Assembly: GCA_012799075.1 (NCBI GenBank)
Contig: JAAZLZ010000065.1
Span: 1 to 8,709, forward strand
DNA from: Bacillota bacterium
GTDB taxonomy: Bacteria > Bacillota > Limnochordia > JAAZLZ01
Direction: 5' to 3'
Length of the DNA: 8,709 nucleotides
Position numbers and translations under genes: made by a program. This document shows positions 7,294-8,709 of the stretch, piece after piece. A model generated the notes under the pieces. That model had not been told where the DNA came from and did not search any database. It saw only the letters and a list, made by a program, of their open reading frames with translations. The number at the start of each line of letters is the position of its first letter. Within the stretch, counting starts at the first letter, position 1.

Positions 7294-7322
7294 TTGACAC
7301 AGACCTGATTAAATGGTATCAT
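7294..7322 (+). promoter_or_regulatory. Sigma-A-type promoter for the membrane-protein operon
   Basis: A perfect -35 TTGACA (7294-7299) is followed by a 17-base spacer and a -10 TATCAT (7317-7322). Transcription would begin near 7329, leaving a leader of about 47 nt before the small gene at 7376. This is the clearest promoter in the window. Confidence 0.75.
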
Positions 7323-7333
7323 TTGCCCAGAAC

Positions 7334-7349
7334 CGTGAAAGTTGTCACA
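7334..7349 (+). promoter_or_regulatory. CRP-like palindrome just downstream of the promoter
   Basis: The sequence CGTGA-AAGTTG-TCACA matches the classical CRP half-site pattern TGTGA-N6-TCACA at nine of ten specified positions. Its centre lies about 12 bases after the predicted transcription start, where a bound CRP/FNR-family regulator would be expected to repress. Binding is inference from the pattern only. Confidence 0.35.
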
Positions 7350-7375
7350 TTCACACCCTTTAGGAGGTTTGTGTC

Positions 7376-7552
7376 TTGGCTATGCGGTGTCTTTTGTTAT
7401 TGCTCTCAGGTGCTATTTTGTTGGTGAGGGCCTTTATCGCCCGGGCGGGTCACCCTGGTTCCATTTTATTTTTAGCCATTATCTTAATTGCTTGTCTTGC
7501 CCACTACCTTCCCGAGCTATCAGCTCAAGCCAAGCAAGTTCATCATAGTTAG
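7376..7552 (+). CDS. Small membrane protein of 58 residues, function unknown
   Basis: This short gene encodes a protein with two hydrophobic stretches, LLLLLSGAILLVRAF at about 6-20 and SILFLAIILIACLAHYL at about 29-45, joined by a short polar turn (ARAGHPG). It ends in a polar tail with HHS at the C terminus. The likely topology is a two-helix hairpin in the cytoplasmic membrane. The start is the TTG at 7376, 8 nt after a perfect AGGAGG (7362-7367); an ATG two codons later (7382) is in frame but 14 nt from that SD. It lies between the promoter at 7294-7322 and the 254-residue membrane protein, ending 14 nt before it, so the two are almost certainly one operon and may act together. Its size and His tail recall CbtB-like small partners of metal transporters, but I see no real sequence match, so no function is assigned. 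Confidence 0.7.
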   Translation: MAMRCLLLLLSGAILLVRAFIARAGHPGSILFLAIILIACLAHYLPELSAQAKQVHHS

Positions 7553-7566
7553 GATGGTGGATATCC

Positions 7567-8331
7567 ATGGGGCTTCTCATTGCCCACATCGCCGGTGCCG
7601 TAGTGTCCTTTTGGTTAGGAGTACAACTTAGTCTAGGAACAGTGGTCGCCGCCAGCCTCACGGGTCTTTTGGGGGCTTTCATCTTTCCAAAGTATGCCAC
7701 CGCAATTTACTGCGGCGCTTTTGTGGGAATGTCCTCCGCATACGTTTTAAACAGCTTTTGGACTATTTTACTGGCCGCATCTTTGGCCGCTCTTATTTTC
7801 CATTTAAGTTCACCAGTCTTCCAAGGATATGGGGGCAAGCTTGGCACCTCGGCCTTTTTGGCCGTCAATTTGACCGCCCTGCTGACGGGAGTCCAAATGC
7901 CTAGTTCCGGGGCCCCGGCCCCCTTTCCATTGGCATTGGCCCTAGTTGCCGCGGTGGTCCTGGGGGCCATCGGCGCTTATACCCTGTCGATCAAGCGGGG
8001 ACTAGGAGCCGTCGTCGGTTCGGCGGCGGTGGCATTGGCCGGGGGATTGGCCTTGCCCGCCCTGTTCCCAGACGTTGGGGGCCAGCTGGCCGTTGCCCTT
8101 TGCTGCGGAGCCTATGTAGGCATGAGCACCCCTAAGGTCCTGCCCAGCTACAATGAACTCTCCTTGGCAGGTTTGCTTGGGGGACTTCTTTATTTGAGCG
8201 CGCTAGACTCCAGCAATGGCTACGGCGGCAAACTGGGCACCATCGCCTTCATCGCCGTCATCGCCACCGTTGGCCTGAAGACAATCCTAGCTTCCTTTGC
8301 CGGAGCTGCTGAAACCCCATCGAAAGTCTGA
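7567..8331 (+). CDS. Polytopic membrane protein with an internal duplication, function unknown
   Basis: The 254-residue protein is hydrophobic along most of its length, with about six to eight possible membrane helices, and should sit in the cytoplasmic membrane. It is made of two related halves. C49-GAFVGMSS and Y88-GGKLGTSAFLAV in the first half recur as C180-GAYVGMST and Y219-GGKLGTIAFIAV in the second, both exactly 131 residues apart. The linker around 109-122 is proline- and alanine-rich. Two-fold repeats of glycine-rich helices are common in channels and secondary transporters, so a transport role is plausible but not shown. I do not recognise the family. The ATG at 7567 follows GGTGG with 6 nt spacing and lies 14 nt after the small membrane gene. 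The stop codon lies inside the terminator hairpin. Confidence 0.85.
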   Translation: MGLLIAHIAGAVVSFWLGVQLSLGTVVAASLTGLLGAFIFPKYATAIYCGAFVGMSSAYVLNSFWTILLAASLAALIFHLSSPVFQGYGGKLGTSAFLAVNLTALLTGVQMPSSGAPAPFPLALALVAAVVLGAIGAYTLSIKRGLGAVVGSAAVALAGGLALPALFPDVGGQLAVALCCGAYVGMSTPKVLPSYNELSLAGLLGGLLYLSALDSSNGYGGKLGTIAFIAVIATVGLKTILASFAGAAETPSKV

Positions 8332-8340
8332 TGGGGTTTC
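8311..8340 (+). terminator. Hairpin terminator overlapping the stop codon of the membrane gene
   Basis: GAAACCCCATC (8311-8321) and GATGGGGTTTC (8330-8340) form a perfect 11-bp stem around an 8-base loop. The stop TGA (8329-8331) lies at the loop/stem junction. The following CCATTTTCC is only a weak T-run, so termination may be partial. The stem separates the membrane module from the gene at 8403. Confidence 0.75.
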
Positions 8341-8402
8341 CCATTTTCCTCCTGACATAGCCCTCCTTTATACCGGGCACTCCTACCTTGGGGGTGCCAG
8401 GC

Positions 8403-8709
8403 TTGAACCGACTAGATGAATTCATCCAACTGCAAGAGCAAATCCGCGCCCAGTACAAGGCTAAAACCGATGATACTGTTTACGTGGGCATGGGTACTTG
8501 CGGCCTTGCCGCAGGTTCCGGGGATGTCCACCGGTTTTTGCAGTCCTACCTGAAGGAGCGGGCCCCAAATCTGAAGCTAGTGCCGGTGGGCTGCATCGGC
8601 CTTGATGAACAGGAGGTCCTAGTAGACGTCCAGCTGGCCGGAAAGGAACGCTACAGCTACGGCCGCATGGACATCGACCGGACCCGGGAAGTCATCAACC
8701 GCCACGGCC
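8403..8709 (+). CDS. N-terminal thioredoxin-like [2Fe-2S]-type domain of a NuoF/HydB-like protein, 3' end cut by window edge
   Basis: The frame is open for 102 codons to the right edge. After a short helical start, residues 26-101 look like the thioredoxin-fold ferredoxin domain found at the N terminus of NuoF/HydB-type subunits of NADH-linked hydrogenases, formate dehydrogenases or complex I: YVGMGTCGLAAGSG at 27-40, PVGCIGLDEQ at 61-70, and RYSYGRMDIDRTREVINRHG near the end. In the canonical domain four cysteines bind the cluster (C-x4-C and C-x3-C). Here only C33 and C64 are seen, and the partner positions are V28 and D68, so a standard four-cysteine cluster is unlikely. A flavin/NADH domain would be expected beyond the edge. 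The TTG at 8403 is chosen because GGGGGTG (8390-8396) ends 6 nt upstream; GTG at 8394 and TTG at 8388 are in-frame alternatives. Confidence 0.75.
   Translation, partial: MNRLDEFIQLQEQIRAQYKAKTDDTVYVGMGTCGLAAGSGDVHRFLQSYLKERAPNLKLVPVGCIGLDEQEVLVDVQLAGKERYSYGRMDIDRTREVINRHG

Noticed and set aside
7265..7310. Possible cobalamin riboswitch on the plus strand (GGGGAAATGCTGGTGATTGAC)
   Set aside because: It resembles the GGGAA..GGTG core, but the conserved CCCGC-ACTG part is missing, it overlaps the TTGACA promoter, and it is on the strand opposite the cob genes.
7342..7548. 68-residue plus-strand frame starting at 7342
   Set aside because: Its coding region would contain the perfect AGGAGG of the real small gene, and it is in a different frame from the hydrophobic 58-residue product.
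1..8709. CRISPR array, tRNA, rRNA or insertion sequence
   Set aside because: I found no regularly spaced direct repeats, no cloverleaf sequence and no transposase or flanking terminal repeats.

Overview
The window looks like a moderately GC-rich chromosome segment from an anaerobic Gram-positive bacterium of the Firmicutes/Clostridia type. The basis is strong GGAGGTG ribosome binding sites, several TTG starts, tight operons, an oxygen-independent corrin-salvage set, a type I CRISPR helicase and a NADH-linked hydrogenase/NuoF-like gene. This placement is inference; no rRNA, tRNA or other taxonomic marker is present.

Layout. (1) Bases 1-2419, minus strand: most of a cas3 nuclease-helicase gene. 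It is open for 806 codons and runs off the left edge, and it most resembles type I-C Cas3. A promoter and short leader lie at about 2420-2483. (2) Bases 2569-7079, minus strand: one compact operon for the last steps of adenosylcobalamin synthesis, in transcription order cobU, cobS, pduX, cobD, cobC, ending with a class I methyltransferase of unknown target. (3) Bases 7080-7293: a divergent spacer with several small inverted repeats and no recognisable cobalamin riboswitch. (4) Bases 7294-8340, plus strand: a sigma-A-like promoter, a CRP-like palindrome, a 58-residue small membrane protein, a 254-residue membrane protein built from two copies of one repeat, and a hairpin terminator. (5) Bases 8403-8709, plus strand: the start of a thioredoxin-fold [2Fe-2S]-type domain like that at the N terminus of NuoF/HydB-type proteins, cut by the right edge.

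The cob genes form a coherent pathway. PduX makes L-threonine phosphate, CobD decarboxylates it to aminopropanol phosphate, CobU activates adenosylcobinamide to the GDP form, CobS joins it to alpha-ribazole phosphate, and CobC removes the phosphate. The amide-forming CbiB and the base-activating CobT are not in the window.

The least explained part is the two-gene membrane module at 7376-8331. Its large protein repeats CGA(F/Y)VGMS and YGGKLGT exactly 131 residues apart, and I cannot assign it to a family.
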